NCBI GenBank assembly: GCA_049840595.1
Contig: JASGKO010000041.1
Coordinates: forward strand, 1-64,000
Source of the DNA: JASGKO01 sp049840595
GTDB lineage: Bacteria; Verrucomicrobiota; Verrucomicrobiia; Chthoniobacterales; Chthoniobacteraceae
DNA length: 64,000 nucleotides
Direction: 5' to 3'
Below the pieces are notes generated by a model. The model was not told the DNA's origin and made no database searches. It saw nothing but the letters and a program-made list of their open reading frames with translations. Positions 51,590 through 60,132 of the stretch are shown in pieces; within the stretch, counting starts at the first letter, position 1, and every line of letters starts with the position of its first letter. A program made the position numbers and the translations under genes.

Positions 51590-52595
51590 GGGAAGATCGC
51601 CCGAGAAGCTTCGGCTGAACAAATTGACGAAGTGATGGGTACTGCTGAGCGCCGACGGAATAGGTCACGGAAGCGGTGGGAACATACAGCAGGGAGGTCG
51701 TGCGATTGCCAATGGTGGTGCTGAGGGAAGTCAGCTTCTCGGTGAGCGCAGCGCACTCCTTGGCTGCGGCCCGACGGGCCAAGTTTTCCACATTGGACTC
51801 CCGCCAGCTTTGGTGACCGCCCAGATCAGGATAGACCATCGTCATTCGCGGATCGGGTGCGGGTTGATCTTGATCCGCAGAATTGATGTCACCGGTGGAG
51901 ACCAGTTTGCCGACCTGGAAATTCGCCATGGATTTCACGGCCCGCAAATGGAACGGCAACGAAAAGTCATGGACCCCGCCCATCGGATGCCAAGTGGTCT
52001 GCGTTTCTTCGTATCGTTCTCCCGTTGGACGCTTCCTTTCCACCACCTGGCGCTGACTGTATCGGCCCTGCCAGGTGCAGTGGATCTGGGCTTCATGAAC
52101 CCAGACAGGAAGGAACAACCCGAGGACACTCATTTCCAGACGCTCCGGCTGCTCGATCCCGCTTTTGAACTGGTGGACTGCAAGGGTAATGATCCGCTTC
52201 GCGTCTTCAACCTCGTGTCGGATGGGCAGCACATAGCAGACACTTCCCGCCTCCAGGAATTTGCGGAGACGGTCTTGAGGAGCCGGAGCATCGGGGGAAT
52301 TGATGAGATTGGTGCTGCCGCAGAAACTGCACTCTACGGTTCGACGATCGGAAGGAGCTTGCAGTTTCGCGCCACACGAGGCGCAGGTTAGTGGGACGGT
52401 CGCGGAGCTGTTTCCACGGTTGGGTTGCGAACGCGGGGCAGCACCGAAGGATGAAAGCGGCTCCCACCCCGTCATGCCCTCCATCCAGTACATTTGTTCA
52501 GCTCCCAGCTTCCCGCTGGCGAGAAGCGCTTGCACATGCCCTACTGGGTATGGGCCAGTCGTGCGGTCTCCCTGGAGTAGATAAACAGACATCAT
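51579..52595 (-). CDS. GYF_2 and zinc-ribbon protein
   Basis: 338 aa. An N-terminal GYF_2 domain (GPYPVGHVQALLASGKLGAE then WMEGMTGWEPL) and a zinc ribbon (CASCGAKLQAPSDRRTVECS then FCG). A larger domain follows with LSVLGLFLPVWVHE-like, TWQGRYSQRQVVERKRPTGE, TTWHPMGGVHDFSLPFHLRA and VYPDLGGHQSWRESNVENLA, resembling zinc-ribbon proteins often mislabelled PriA that sit with membrane partners. The start shares one base with the stop of the first operon gene (TAATG). Function unknown. Confidence 0.6.
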   Translation of the reverse strand: MMSVYLLQGDRTTGPYPVGHVQALLASGKLGAEQMYWMEGMTGWEPLSSFGAAPRSQPNRGNSSATVPLTCASCGAKLQAPSDRRTVECSFCGSTNLINSPDAPAPQDRLRKFLEAGSVCYVLPIRHEVEDAKRIITLAVHQFKSGIEQPERLEMSVLGLFLPVWVHEAQIHCTWQGRYSQRQVVERKRPTGERYEETQTTWHPMGGVHDFSLPFHLRAVKSMANFQVGKLVSTGDINSADQDQPAPDPRMTMVYPDLGGHQSWRESNVENLARRAAAKECAALTEKLTSLSTTIGNRTTSLLYVPTASVTYSVGAQQYPSLRQFVQPKLLGRSSHGR

Positions 52596-53704
52596 TACTG
52601 GGCCGAAGGTTGAGGTGCTGGAGTGGGCGTGTCATCTGAAGCCCCCGGCCAGTCGCAGGCGATGCGGCAGTATTTGAGGAAATCAAAGCCATACGGCATT
52701 TCGCCCGTCGCGCTGTCTTCTGCGACACCTTGCTGCTGGTTGTAGGTGCAATACTTCCCATCTGGCTCCATTTTCAGAGTGCAGATGTAGCGGGAGCGAA
52801 TCAGCGCCCCAAAGGAGTTCTGTGCATCGACCACGACGCGGACTTGGTACCATGGAGGTTCCTTGTAAACGATGGTCTCCGACCCAAAGCGACTGGTGGC
52901 GGGGGCAACGAGTGCTTTGTAGACCATGTTCTCCGCACAGCTGATTGCTCCTTGGTCGAGCTCGTCTGCCGAGTGAGTCACTTGGCTAACCGTGGGAGTG
53001 GCCAGCGGTTTGAGCTTCTTGTGTGACTTGGTAGATGGCAGTTGAGCGGACTTCTGCTGGTAGGCCGGTGGCTCGTCTGCATCCGATTGCATCTGATTGA
53101 CAATTGTCGCGAGTTTCGCCGACGGCAGGAAAATCTCGGAGGCAAGAATAATGACCGCTACCCAGCGGTGGAAAGAATGGATCTGCAGGAGTTTGCCGCT
53201 CGCATCGGTCTTCCGGCTAAACACTTTTCCTGTGGCCAGGATGACCATGGAGATAAGGGCGATGATACTGGTAAAGATGATGATTCCGAAGACTACCGGA
53301 ATGAGCAGGCTGATCGCCTCTGCTGGTGCCTGGAGGATTAGGAACTGAGGAATGACAACCCCGGACAGTGCAAAGGGAACGATGAATTTGCGGCGGCGAT
53401 ACCAAGGGACTTGAGTAATTTGGGTCGGCCCCTTGGGGTCGCGGTTCGCAGTAAGGCCGGAAACGATTTCGCGGAGGAAACTTCCACGGGTGGGAGATTC
53501 CGGGTTTGTGCTCAGGGGTGGTGGGATTGGCTCTTGTGCGCTCGCCTGCGACGGGAAGAGATCATGTAGGGGTGCCCACTCCGCCATTCCTTCACACCAG
53601 TAGAGGGTGGCGGAGGTAAGCTGCCCTGCATTCAGAAGTTCATGTATATCATCTTCTGCGTAGGGGCCGTTCTGCTGCTCGTTAAGCCAAATGTAGATGT
53701 CCAT
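52595..53704 (-). CDS. GYF_2-domain membrane protein, first gene of XRE-controlled operon
   Basis: 369 aa. The GYF_2 domain (IWLNEQQNGPYAEDDIHELL then YWCEGMAEWAPLHDLF) is followed by hydrophobic helices around residues 110-205 (KFIVPFALSGVVIPQFLILQ, ISLLIPVVFGIIIFTSIIAL, VAVIILASEIFLPSA) and an outside or cytoplasmic beta-rich domain with Cys residues (SCAENMVYKALVAPATSRFG, RSRYICTLKMEPDGKYC). The ATG at 53702-53704 lies 3 nt from an 18-bp palindrome that covers its ribosome-binding region. Function unknown. Confidence 0.65.
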   Translation of the reverse strand: MDIYIWLNEQQNGPYAEDDIHELLNAGQLTSATLYWCEGMAEWAPLHDLFPSQASAQEPIPPPLSTNPESPTRGSFLREIVSGLTANRDPKGPTQITQVPWYRRRKFIVPFALSGVVIPQFLILQAPAEAISLLIPVVFGIIIFTSIIALISMVILATGKVFSRKTDASGKLLQIHSFHRWVAVIILASEIFLPSAKLATIVNQMQSDADEPPAYQQKSAQLPSTKSHKKLKPLATPTVSQVTHSADELDQGAISCAENMVYKALVAPATSRFGSETIVYKEPPWYQVRVVVDAQNSFGALIRSRYICTLKMEPDGKYCTYNQQQGVAEDSATGEMPYGFDFLKYCRIACDWPGASDDTPTPAPQPSAQ

Positions 53705-53707
53705 AAT

Positions 53708-53725
53708 TGCTCCGATATCGGAGCA
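53708..53725. promoter_or_regulatory. Operator O1, perfect 18-bp palindrome
   Basis: TGCTCCGATATCGGAGCA. It ends 3 nt upstream of the start codon of the leftward GYF operon, so bound repressor would block its promoter or early transcript. A TTGACA on the minus strand at about 53750 could be the -35 box. Confidence 0.8.
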
Positions 53726-53764
53726 GATTCCATCACGACCCTGTAAATCCTGTCAATTTTCAAG

Positions 53765-53782
53765 TGCTCCGATATCGGAGCA
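53765..53782. promoter_or_regulatory. Operator O2, perfect 18-bp palindrome
   Basis: TGCTCCGATATCGGAGCA, identical to O1, 57 bp away, centred between the divergent genes. Suited to joint control of both directions. Confidence 0.8.
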
Positions 53783-53811
53783 TTCTGCCGAAAAATCCGC
53801 CTACAGTTGGT

Positions 53812-53829
53812 CGCTCCAACATCGGAGCA
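53812..53829. promoter_or_regulatory. Operator O3, imperfect palindrome at the XRE start codon
   Basis: CGCTCCAACATCGGAGCA; the right half equals O1/O2, the left half and centre differ. It ends directly at the ATG (53830) of the XRE gene, pointing to autorepression with lower affinity. Confidence 0.7.
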
Positions 53830-54090
53830 ATGGCGGTTACAAAACCAATCAATCTTATCGGAAAGAAAATACGTGAACTTCGCGAAGAGCGAGGTCTTTC
53901 ACAAAGCGATCTTGCCGCCAGATGTGGTGCCTCCGGGTGGGATATCAGCCGGGGAACTCTTTCCAAGATCGAAGCACAGGTCCGGCGAGTTACCGATTCC
54001 GATCTTGTTTCTTTAGCGAACGCTTTACGCGTACCGCTGGAGGAGCTTTACCCCAAAAATGTTAAAATTCGGGTTCGCAAGGTAACCTAG
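53830..54090 (+). CDS. XRE-family transcriptional regulator
   Basis: 86 aa. LIGKKIRELREERGLSQSDL, AARCGASGWDISRGTLSKIE, VTDSDLVSLANALRVPLEEL: a single HTH_XRE domain with a short basic tail. ATG 53830 is chosen because translation upstream crosses the operators. Diverges from the GYF operon; the three operators make it the likely repressor of that operon and of itself. Its stop shares CTAG with the convergent TPR gene. Confidence 0.85.
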   Translation: MAVTKPINLIGKKIRELREERGLSQSDLAARCGASGWDISRGTLSKIEAQVRRVTDSDLVSLANALRVPLEELYPKNVKIRVRKVT

Positions 54091-54584
54091 CTTTTCAGTT
54101 CGATTTTCAGAGACTCCCACAATGGCGTTAAGTCCTCGTCCTCCAGAGCCATCGCCCTGATTCCTGGCGCGATCTTGAACGCAGCTTGGAGAAACTGCTT
54201 CGCCGATTCCAAGTCACCGAGCTGACACGCGTAGCACGCGAGATTGTAATGGATAATAGGTTCGCCAGCATGGCGATCTCGGGAGGACATCAGGATAGCT
54301 TGGGCCGCCTCGATTGAGGAAGTCCGCCGCGTGGCGTAGGCGAGCGAAATCCACCATTGCGAATTCTCCGGCTCGGCCAGCACCAACGACTTCGCTACCA
54401 CCTCCGCTAGGTCCCACCGTCCCAACCCCGAATGAATGGAGAGCCGCACGGCGAGAATCGGTGGAAGGTGCCGGTGCTCCGGCGAGATCACTTCCAATTG
54501 CTCATCGGCTTCTAGGAACATGCCAAGCTCTGCATAGCCTTGGGCTGCATTGATGAGTTTCGAATCGCGGGGACTTAGCTCCAT
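54087..54584 (-). CDS. Tetratricopeptide-repeat protein
   Basis: 165 aa. Repeated helix pairs: LINAAQGYAELGMFLEADEQ, LSIHSGLGRWDLAEVVAKSL, WWISLAYATRRTSSIEAAQA, IHYNLACYACQLGDLESAKQ then FLQAAFKIAP. At least three TPR units. Scaffold role assumed; partner unknown. Confidence 0.75.
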   Translation of the reverse strand: MELSPRDSKLINAAQGYAELGMFLEADEQLEVISPEHRHLPPILAVRLSIHSGLGRWDLAEVVAKSLVLAEPENSQWWISLAYATRRTSSIEAAQAILMSSRDRHAGEPIIHYNLACYACQLGDLESAKQFLQAAFKIAPGIRAMALEDEDLTPLWESLKIELKS

Positions 54585-54718
54585 TACTGAACCAGCATTA
54601 CGGCGTTACGCGAGTGGTGTCACTGCGGAATCGTCATTCGCATTGTGAATGATGCTTGTTGAAATTAAGACGCGTGGACTGTATCCACCATCCGATAACA
54701 CCTCGCACTCAACTCATT

Positions 54719-55102
54719 ATGTCTGACTATTCCTCTCTCATCGCCAAACAGAAGCAGCAGCTCCAGGACCAGCTCGCCCGGCTGGAGCAGGCCGACCTAT
54801 CGGCCCTGGAAGCCAAGAAAGCCAAGCTATTGCAGGAGATTGAAGGAATCGACGCTGATATTGCCGCGATTCTCAAAGAACTCGGCGTTGCTCCTTCCAA
54901 GAAGACCGGAGAAAAATCGCAGGGCATCCAGGTTTCCCTAAACCGTCTGCTGGAGCTTTTCAAGGAGCACAAGGCCTCTGAACTCAGCCTCCGGGCGCTG
55001 AAGCTGGACACCAAGCAGGTGAAGAAACTGGTGGGCGAGAACCCGGACAAGCTGGAACTCGCTGGGAAAGGGGCTTGGCCGGTAGTGAAGTTGAAACATT
55101 AA
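54719..55102 (+). CDS. Coiled-coil protein with a small C-terminal domain
   Basis: 127 aa from MSDYSSLIAKQKQQLQDQLA. Coiled coil across residues 5-60 (RLEQADLSALEAKKAKLLQE), then a helix-turn-helix-like segment (VSLNRLLELFKEHKASELSL) and a final LVGENPDKLELAGKGAWPVV. ATG 54719 fits the coil start; upstream in-frame codons look non-coding. Function unknown. Confidence 0.55.
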   Translation: MSDYSSLIAKQKQQLQDQLARLEQADLSALEAKKAKLLQEIEGIDADIAAILKELGVAPSKKTGEKSQGIQVSLNRLLELFKEHKASELSLRALKLDTKQVKKLVGENPDKLELAGKGAWPVVKLKH

Positions 55103-55185
55103 CTTTACCAAGCTTTGAGAAGGTGGGCGCTCACAACCGAAATTCGTCGATCTAACAATGGTTACCGCCACCAGCATCCTATAGT

Positions 55186-55833
55186 ATGTTCGGACCCGGA
55201 CGTCCTCGAAGTGATTCGATCGCAGCCCGCTACCTGCCCGACCGGAGTTTAATCGAAAGGGTGAGGCGTAATCTTCACAGCCGTCTGGTCAACCAAGCCG
55301 GGGCACAGTCTTTGCAACGTGAAATGGCGACTAGGTCAGGTCTTGAACGTAAGCATCTGTTCAAGACGATGGATGATTTGTACAACGGCGAAGGCAACCC
55401 TAATTTGGATACCATCATCAGACTCCATTGGGCTTTCGGCGGGGATGTCGCTGATCTTTTTTCGCCCTACCAGCGGGTGAAAGCCATTTTTAGCGAGCGC
55501 AGGCATAGTTCAGCTTCCGCTGCCCAAGAGTACCACGCCGGTCGCGATAAGTTGACGGCTGAGAGGAAGTTGGTTTGCAAGAATCTGAGTGACTGGCTCC
55601 GAAAATCAAAACGCAGCCAGAAATTAACGGTCAAAGAACTAGCTGCACGCTTGGGCAAAAGCAAAAGAGCAGTTGAAAGGCAGCGTCAGTTACTCTCATC
55701 GGGGCTGTTCAATCCTAGTCTGGAGACAGTGGTCAGACTCTACGTTGTCCATGGTTTACCAGCCGAAGAGATGTTTTTGTCCTATCAGGAACTGAGAAAG
55801 CTGCGGAAGAAAGGCAAACAACAACTGCGGTAA
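55186..55833 (+). CDS. Tandem HTH (XRE-like) DNA-binding protein
   Basis: 215 aa with two XRE-like domains. The first includes LQREMATRSGLERKHLFKTM and NPNLDTIIRLHWAFGGDVAD; the second includes LTVKELAARLGKSKRAVERQ and NPSLETVVRLYVVHGLPAEE. The duplication is visible as matching NPxL(D/E)T(I/V)(I/V)RL segments. Highly basic tail. Probably a regulator; targets unknown. Confidence 0.65.
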   Translation: MFGPGRPRSDSIAARYLPDRSLIERVRRNLHSRLVNQAGAQSLQREMATRSGLERKHLFKTMDDLYNGEGNPNLDTIIRLHWAFGGDVADLFSPYQRVKAIFSERRHSSASAAQEYHAGRDKLTAERKLVCKNLSDWLRKSKRSQKLTVKELAARLGKSKRAVERQRQLLSSGLFNPSLETVVRLYVVHGLPAEEMFLSYQELRKLRKKGKQQLR

Positions 55834-56223
55834 GGTATTGTAGGAACTCATCAACGCTATGCCTGGACGTGACTACCTATAAGGTAGCCTGCTCAGTCGT
55901 TTATCGGACATTCGTTTGTGTGGCCTCCCCTTTTTTCTGAAAGCCCACCTCCCACCTCAACGCTCGCCCTTGGACTAGCGTGAGAAGTTCGCAGTGTCAG
56001 AGCGACGCCCCTGACCCCTTTCCTGATGGGTGATGTGAGGTTTTTAAGATCGGTATAATTTCAGCGACTTATACCGGTTATAAAAGCCGCAAAGTTAAGT
56101 GTATCAGGCTTTGATTTCATGGGTGTGATTCGAGGGCAAAAATAGGGGTGAATTCTTAATGGTATACGCACATTCGCAACCGCCAGACGGCGGGCGAGTA
56201 GGCGGCAACAACCATTAAATACA
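55834..56223. other. 390-bp spacer with an inverted repeat
   Basis: No gene seen. CGGTATAA (56051-56058) and TTATACCG (56069-56076) form an inverted repeat with a 10-nt spacer, followed by a second partly overlapping palindrome (TATACCGGTTATA). An A+T-rich stretch before the next operon could hold its promoter. Operator or replication-related site are both possible. Confidence 0.4.
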
Positions 56224-56841
56224 ATGAATAATAAAGCGCCGGAATCCGGCAAAATTCCTAGCGGTTTGACCTCCGCTGAGGACCACTCGAAAGAAACCCA
56301 AACTCTGCCCCAAAAGCTGGAGTTTGATCTCGGGCAGTTCCGCATTGACCAGAGCTTTGCGGAAAATCAGACGACGAAGGAACTGACGACCTGCCCGGTC
56401 GGAAAGCCTCCCAAGAATAGCTACTTCCGCGCAGACTCCCGCCCCGAGTCTCGTGCAGAAGTTCCCATCATTGAACATGAGGGTGTGTATCATCTGGTTG
56501 CCGCAGACGTGGCGAAACAGGTGGCCGACCCCGCGCTTTCGGTTCAAACGCTGATTGTCTGTGTGACCAAGGACGGCACGCCCTTTTTGAACGCCCTCAA
56601 GGCTCCCACGAACTCGTGGGCCATCAGTGCACATCGCGCAGTTGCCACGGCCAAGACCATCTGGATTCGCCTCTCGTCCTCGAAAGAGCTGGGGGCGTAC
56701 GAAGTTATCCGCGCAGCCAGCCAGACTCAAGAACCCGCCTGGCCCAGCCAGTCCTTTGCTGAGCTTGTTCAGCTCGCCTTTCGCGACCGCGTTATCACCT
56801 CGCTCGATCACCCCGTTCTGGCGGCCCTCCGCGGTGAGTAA
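56224..56841 (+). CDS. Unknown protein upstream of the DNA polymerase
   Basis: 205 aa. The N part is polar and probably disordered. The middle has RPESRAEVPIIEHEGVYHLV and AADVAKQVADPALSVQTLIV, then CVTKDGTPFLNALKAPTNSW and TIWIRLSSSKELGAYEVIRA. No family recognised. 12 nt before polA-like, so co-expressed. A processing or single-strand-binding role would be a guess. Confidence 0.6.
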   Translation: MNNKAPESGKIPSGLTSAEDHSKETQTLPQKLEFDLGQFRIDQSFAENQTTKELTTCPVGKPPKNSYFRADSRPESRAEVPIIEHEGVYHLVAADVAKQVADPALSVQTLIVCVTKDGTPFLNALKAPTNSWAISAHRAVATAKTIWIRLSSSKELGAYEVIRAASQTQEPAWPSQSFAELVQLAFRDRVITSLDHPVLAALRGE

Positions 56842-56853
56842 TCAGACGAAGTC

Positions 56854-58584
56854 ATGAAGAAGCTCAACGACTACAAGCGGGTGTTGGCGCTCGATTTCGA
56901 GTTCACCCAAAACCCCGGAGAACGCCCGATCCCGATTTGCGGGGTCGTGAAGGAACTCCGCAGTGGCCGTGTCGAACGTTTCTGGCTTGCTCAGCCCCGT
57001 CAGGGGCTGGGCATTGTCCAGGCACTCGTTCACCCGGACCATCTGCTGGTCACGTATTTTGGGGCGGCTGAAGCGATGTGTCTGCTGGCGCTGGGCATCA
57101 GTTTGCCGAGCTGGCATGCCGACCTCCACGCTGAATTCCGCAATCATACCTGTGGCTTGATCAAAGTCACCGGCCACGGCCTGCTGGACGCGCTCAAGTT
57201 TTTCGATCTGCCTGCGATGTCCGTGGGTGAAAAAGAAAACATGCGCGCCCTGGCGATGCGCGGAGCCCCATTTAGCGAAGAAGAAAAGGTGGCGTTGCTG
57301 GATTACTGCCAGGCCGACGTCGAGGCGACTGCCCGTCTCGCCGAAGTGATGCTACCCGAAATCGTTCTGCCGCATGCGTTGCTGCGTGGAAGCTACGTGA
57401 ATGTGGTGGGCAAGATGCAGCACAATGGAATTCCGGTGGACGCCCGGATGCTCCAGACCATCCAGGAAAACCGCGCCTACCTGACGCTGAAGCTGATCGA
57501 AAAAGTGGACGCCGATTATGGCGTCTACGTTGGCGGCCACTTCAACCATGTGAAATTCGAAAACTGGCTGAAACAGGAGGACCTTCCCTGGCCCCGCACT
57601 GCCCTTGGCAAGCCCAAGCTGGATCGTGACACGTTTAGCGAACTGGCCAAAAGCTATCCGCAGGTGGAAATGCTCAAGTTGCTTCGTGTGACGTTGAGCC
57701 AATTCCGCACGCACAGCCTCCCCGTTGGCAGCGATGGGCGGAACCGGACGCTGCTGTCCCCGTTTGCCTCCAAGACCGGACGCAACCAGCCGAAAACGAG
57801 TGAGTTTATTTTCGGCGCAGCCAAGTGGATGCGTGGATGTATCCGCCCGGCTGCGGGGATGGCCCTTGCCTACCTCGATTATGAGCAGCAGGAGTTTGGC
57901 GCGGCAGCGGCCTTGTCGGGTGATCGGCAGATGCAGGCGGCTTATAACTCCGGTGATCCTTACCTGGCGTTTGCCAAACAGGCTCACGCGGTACCGCAGA
58001 CTGCCACCAAGGGATCGCATCCGCAGGAGCGGGAGCAGTTTAAGGCATGTGCCCTGGGGGTGCAGTATTCGATGACCATCCAGGGGCTGGCCAAGTCTGC
58101 TCGCCTCAGTGCCGATCGGGCGGCCCAGCTGTATCAGCTGCACCGTCGCACCTATCCCAAGTATTGGAACTGGTCGGATGCGGTGCTCGACGCTGCGATT
58201 GACCACGGCAAATTGGCAGCGGTCTTCGGCTGGCAGGTCTTGATCGATGGGAAGATTAACCCGCGCTTTCTGCGCAACTTCCCGTTGCAGGCAAACGGGG
58301 CCGAGATGTTGCGTCTCGCGTGCATTTTTGCTGATCAGGCGGGAGTTTCCATCTGCGCTCCGGTGCACGACGCGTTGCTCATCGAAGCCCACTGCGAGCA
58401 AATTGAAGACCACGTTGCGCGCTGCCGCGAGGCCATGCTGAAGGCCAGCCGGGAAGTGCTCGGCGGCTTCGAACTCCGCGTGGAAGAGGAAATCATCCAT
58501 TACCCGAATCACTTTCCGCTCAGCGGAAAGAGCCAGCAGATGTGGGACACCGTGATGGACCTGCTGACGGAACTGCCCGTCTAG
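56854..58584 (+). CDS. Compact family-A DNA polymerase with 3'-5' exonuclease domain
   Basis: 576 aa. DEDDy exonuclease: VLALDFEFT (motif I Asp, Glu) and LLDYCQADVEATARLAEV (motif III, Tyr-x3-Asp). Polymerase: motif A ALAYLDYEQQEFGAAAALSG (catalytic Asp), motif B REQFKACALGVQYSMTIQGL (Arg, Lys; Tyr replaced by Ser in the O helix position), motif C ICAPVHDALLIEA (HD with Ala for the usual Glu). No 5' nuclease domain, shorter than PolA. Such polymerases are typical of phages and large mobile elements. Confidence 0.85.
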   Translation: MKKLNDYKRVLALDFEFTQNPGERPIPICGVVKELRSGRVERFWLAQPRQGLGIVQALVHPDHLLVTYFGAAEAMCLLALGISLPSWHADLHAEFRNHTCGLIKVTGHGLLDALKFFDLPAMSVGEKENMRALAMRGAPFSEEEKVALLDYCQADVEATARLAEVMLPEIVLPHALLRGSYVNVVGKMQHNGIPVDARMLQTIQENRAYLTLKLIEKVDADYGVYVGGHFNHVKFENWLKQEDLPWPRTALGKPKLDRDTFSELAKSYPQVEMLKLLRVTLSQFRTHSLPVGSDGRNRTLLSPFASKTGRNQPKTSEFIFGAAKWMRGCIRPAAGMALAYLDYEQQEFGAAAALSGDRQMQAAYNSGDPYLAFAKQAHAVPQTATKGSHPQEREQFKACALGVQYSMTIQGLAKSARLSADRAAQLYQLHRRTYPKYWNWSDAVLDAAIDHGKLAAVFGWQVLIDGKINPRFLRNFPLQANGAEMLRLACIFADQAGVSICAPVHDALLIEAHCEQIEDHVARCREAMLKASREVLGGFELRVEEEIIHYPNHFPLSGKSQQMWDTVMDLLTELPV

Positions 58585-58656
58585 ACTGAACGGAGGTGTC
58601 CTGCCATGACCCAGGGATTGGGGCGTGGCGGGACATCCGATCCCTCTCTTTTAACT

Positions 58657-59058
58657 ATGAATGATTTTGACCTTTCTCGCTTCCTGGTGGAGCCCACTGC
58701 TACCAGCAACGCTCCGCCGAAGGAGCCGCCGGTCCGGAGGCGGGTGGCTGGTGAATTTCTTCGCGGCCCCATCCCGTTGTCCTGGCTTTCCATCGCGGCC
58801 AGATGTCCCGGCAAAGTCCTGCACGTTGCCCTCGCCATCTGGTTCGAATTCGGTCGGCGCAACCAAGCTCGCTTTCGACTCAGCAACGCGATCTTGAATC
58901 GCTTCGGGGTGAGTCGGAAGCCCAGTTACCACGCGCTGCTCGCACTTGAGGCGGCAGGACTCATCACCGTTGAACGCACGCACGGCAAGAACCCCTTCGT
59001 CACGCTCCATCAAGCAGACGATTTCCAAAAAATCTCCACAGAACAATACAAACCATAA
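58657..59058 (+). CDS. Winged-helix DNA-binding protein
   Basis: 133 aa from MNDFDLSRFLVEPTATSNAP. PIPLSWLSIAARCPGKVLHV, IWFEFGRRNQARFRLSNAIL, NRFGVSRKPSYHALLALEAA then GLITVERTHGKNPFVTL: a winged-helix fold ending in the wing. Similar small wHTH proteins act in replication or regulation of mobile elements. Lies between polA-like and the next gene with short gaps. Confidence 0.65.
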   Translation: MNDFDLSRFLVEPTATSNAPPKEPPVRRRVAGEFLRGPIPLSWLSIAARCPGKVLHVALAIWFEFGRRNQARFRLSNAILNRFGVSRKPSYHALLALEAAGLITVERTHGKNPFVTLHQADDFQKISTEQYKP

Positions 59059-59070
59059 ACCAACAGCAGT

Positions 59071-59739
59071 ATGAATAACATTAATTCCTATCAACTTTAC
59101 TTAACTTTTGCTCATCAGAACTCATGGGTCGCGGGAAATGTTCCTGAAAACGTGATGTTCAAAGTCGTGGAAGCGATCTTGACCCCCAATGACATCCCTT
59201 ATTGGATGCGTCGCGAGGACGCTTCTTTAGTGGTTGTCGTGAACACGGACGAGGAAACCATCGATGCCATTTTGGATATGTTGGACGACCCTGCCACCCT
59301 TCAGGGAGCCTACCTGCTGGCCGAAGCCGATAACGCTCCAGACCTCGAAGTCGACGTCGAGCAGCTTCCCACAGTTGAGGAGCTTCCTGATCTGATTCAT
59401 GGTCCCATCCCATTTGGAACCGTCATGAAGGTAGTAATTGATGACGACGTTATCGAACGCCTGCCTGAAGGCGCCATTCTTGCCCGCGACCCGGGCGGTT
59501 ATTTTTTTGACCGGATCGGGCGTGCTGATAGCCGGGTGGCGACCTTGGAAAAAGCGCGCAAATACCGTGCGCTGGGGAAGGAAGGACACTTGTACTGGGA
59601 CGATAACTCGCTTCACTGCCTGGAAAGCGCTTGGAGCGAAAGCCTGACCTTCGATCTTCAGATATTGACTGCCTTCGAGGAGATCATTCCCGCGCTGCGG
59701 GAGGAATTTCCCGCCGAACTTGCGGAGATTCTTGGCTAA
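59071..59739 (+). CDS. Unknown acidic protein of the polymerase operon
   Basis: 222 aa. ILTPNDIPYWMRREDASLVV, VVNTDEETIDAILDMLDDPA, GTVMKVVIDDDVIERLPEGA and WSESLTFDLQILTAFEEIIP. Acidic overall. No family recognised. Starts 13 nt after the wHTH gene; no internal stop or break. The 150-bp stretch after it (59740-59887) has no clear gene. Confidence 0.55.
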   Translation: MNNINSYQLYLTFAHQNSWVAGNVPENVMFKVVEAILTPNDIPYWMRREDASLVVVVNTDEETIDAILDMLDDPATLQGAYLLAEADNAPDLEVDVEQLPTVEELPDLIHGPIPFGTVMKVVIDDDVIERLPEGAILARDPGGYFFDRIGRADSRVATLEKARKYRALGKEGHLYWDDNSLHCLESAWSESLTFDLQILTAFEEIIPALREEFPAELAEILG

Positions 59740-59887
59740 TTGCTCCTGGCGGGCGGCTGCCTCCTCAATAGACACCACCCCAATCCGGCTCCTGCGGTAT
59801 TTGATCGTACCGCAAGGGGCCGGACTCCATCTCATACCCCGCCTCCTCCCTTCAGCCCATTTTAGTCATCAAGAAGTGGCGAATAAA

Positions 59888-60110
59888 ATGAATCCACAAG
59901 CTAGTTCACATTCGGTAGCCGAGTACCGATCGCCGCAGCCTTGGAACATTCGTAAAAGCTTTGGTCGATAGTGCAGAACGCGAAGATGATCTGGTGACGC
60001 GACTGCTGAAAGCGGCTGATGCGGGTGACCTGGTAGAGATTAAACACCTTGCGGCGCTGCTGCGTGTCGAGCGCGGTGTGTCTGGTAACACTCGCCATTG
60101 CGTCCGCTAA
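59888..60110 (+). CDS. Possible small protein upstream of the integrase, one frameshift
   Basis: The first frame reads MNPQASSHSVAEYRSPQP; the next reads LGTFVKALVDSAEREDDLVT, RLLKAADAGDLVEIKHLAAL and LRVERGVSGNTRHCVR to TAA 60108-60110. The second part is clearly protein-like but lacks its own start codon, so one indel near 59940 would join the two into about 74 aa. It ends 22 nt before the recombinase. Position and size suit an excisionase-type factor, unproven. Confidence 0.45.
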
Positions 60111-60132
60111 ATCCGCTGATTTTTCCTGCTCT

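Noticed and set aside
57352..58512. 386-aa minus-strand frame over the polymerase
   Set aside because: Antisense shadow of motifs A, B and C of the polymerase.
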